NCBI GenBank assembly: GCA_013112545.1 | Contig: JABFGJ010000007.1 | Coordinates: forward strand, 124,001-188,000 | Reading direction: 5' to 3' | Length of the DNA: 64,000 bases | Source: Bacteroidota bacterium | GTDB taxonomy: Bacteria > Bacteroidota > Bacteroidia > Flavobacteriales_E > Vicingaceae | Program-made: the position numbers and the translations under genes | Notes under the pieces: generated by a model | Databases searched by the model: none | Told to the model about the DNA's origin: nothing | Seen by the model: the letters and a program-made list of their open reading frames with translations, nothing else | Part shown: positions 63,680-64,000 of the stretch, one piece after another | Numbering within the stretch: position 1 is the first letter of the stretch | Layout of the letters: every line of letters starts with the position of its first letter

Positions 63680-64000
63680 ATGTCAGCTATTTATATAGAT
63701 AATATTAAACATGGGATTGCCAATTTATTTCCAGGGTATTTTGCCTTAATTATGGCAACTGGCATTGTTTCAATAGCGGCTTTCTTACTAAATATTCCTT
63801 ATGTACCGATGGCACTTTTTTACTTTAATGCATTTGCTTATTGTGTATTATGGCTGTTTCTTTTAGGCAGATTAATCTTCTATTTTCAAAATTTTCTGAA
63901 TGATATATCTAATCATGCCAAAAGCCCAGGTTTTCTGACCATAGTTGCAGGAACCAATGTACTTGGTAGCCAATTTGCCATTATACAGCAAAACTATTTG
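63680..64000 (+). CDS. TDT-family transporter (tellurite resistance/C4-dicarboxylate type), 3'-truncated by the window
   Basis: The visible 107 residues start MSAIYIDNIKHGIANLFPG and contain the family's N-terminal GYFALIMATGIVSIAAFLL helix and two more hydrophobic segments. This matches the TDT/TehA-SLAC1 family of anion and dicarboxylate channels. No stop occurs before the window end. It follows the two-component system by 119 bp with its own promoter and the 11-bp repeats. Confidence 0.85.
   Translation, partial: MSAIYIDNIKHGIANLFPGYFALIMATGIVSIAAFLLNIPYVPMALFYFNAFAYCVLWLFLLGRLIFYFQNFLNDISNHAKSPGFLTIVAGTNVLGSQFAIIQQNYL

Noticed and set aside
1..64000. CRISPR array, insertion sequence or prophage
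   Set aside because: No regularly spaced repeats, transposase or integrase motifs, terminal inverted repeats with duplications, or phage structural genes were seen; the tail-fibre-like gene is a known Bacteroidota surface type.

Overview
The window is AT-rich DNA from a member of the phylum Bacteroidota, most likely Flavobacteriales-like. The evidence is several secreted proteins ending in type IX secretion (T9SS) type A sorting domains, a Porin_10-type porin, lipoproteins with very short N-termini, promoters of the Bacteroidota form TAnnTTTG (one with a full TTTG-N19-TAnnTTTG), and little use of Shine-Dalgarno sites. No species can be named from the sequence. No phage, IS element or CRISPR array was seen, and no T9SS core gene lies here, only cargo.

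Layout. 0-9 kb: a cut-off unknown gene, tRNA-Glu, rpsT, a metallophosphoesterase, two tandem secreted subtilases, a stand-alone HsdR-N nuclease-like protein, holA and a small c-type haem lipoprotein. 9-21 kb: a porin, a lipoprotein and a large RHS/SpvB toxin-like locus (about 2,100 codons if read through), followed by a candidate secreted immunity protein, a small YD-repeat plus T9SS-tail protein and a tail-fibre-like surface protein. Both large surface genes are interrupted by single-base frameshifts. 21-40 kb: mostly housekeeping genes (dnaB, accA, ispE, lptF/G-type permease, tgt, GT2, ECF sigma, rsmG, yaaA, apbE, PagL-like deacylase, mazG, peroxiredoxin). 40-44.5 kb: ZIP transporter, methyltransferase, a SiaB/SiaC phosphoswitch pair and a two-gene restriction-modification system. 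44.5-51 kb: proline dehydrogenase, fabD, Bax-inhibitor-1 protein, folE-queD, an RHH/PemK toxin-antitoxin pair with a repeat-structured operator, O-methyltransferase and ddl. 51-64 kb: PASTA protein, large T9SS protein, rluD, NlpE-META lipoprotein, an M49-like peptidase, two more T9SS cargo proteins, an OmpR-type two-component system and the start of a TDT-family transporter.

How the genes work together. folE, queD and tgt supply parts of queuosine tRNA modification. ddl sits beside the PASTA gene, suggesting a link to the cell envelope. LptF/G-type permease and the PagL-like protein act on lipopolysaccharide. The RHS locus looks like an interbacterial toxin with adjacent immunity. The two-component system probably regulates the transporter next to it, because that transporter's promoter carries abutting 11-bp direct repeats of the OmpR/PhoB binding type.

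Most notable are: (1) the RHS toxin locus with three single-base frameshifts, an in-frame G8 tract and a possible papain-like C-terminal tip; (2) the 11-bp phased repeats upstream of the transporter; (3) the 21-bp tandem operator of the toxin-antitoxin pair; (4) the SiaBC pair without obvious partners; (5) an uncharacterised PD-(D/E)XK nuclease-methylase pair; (6) several genes whose promoter -7 element ends 4-7 nt before the start codon, predicting leaderless mRNAs.
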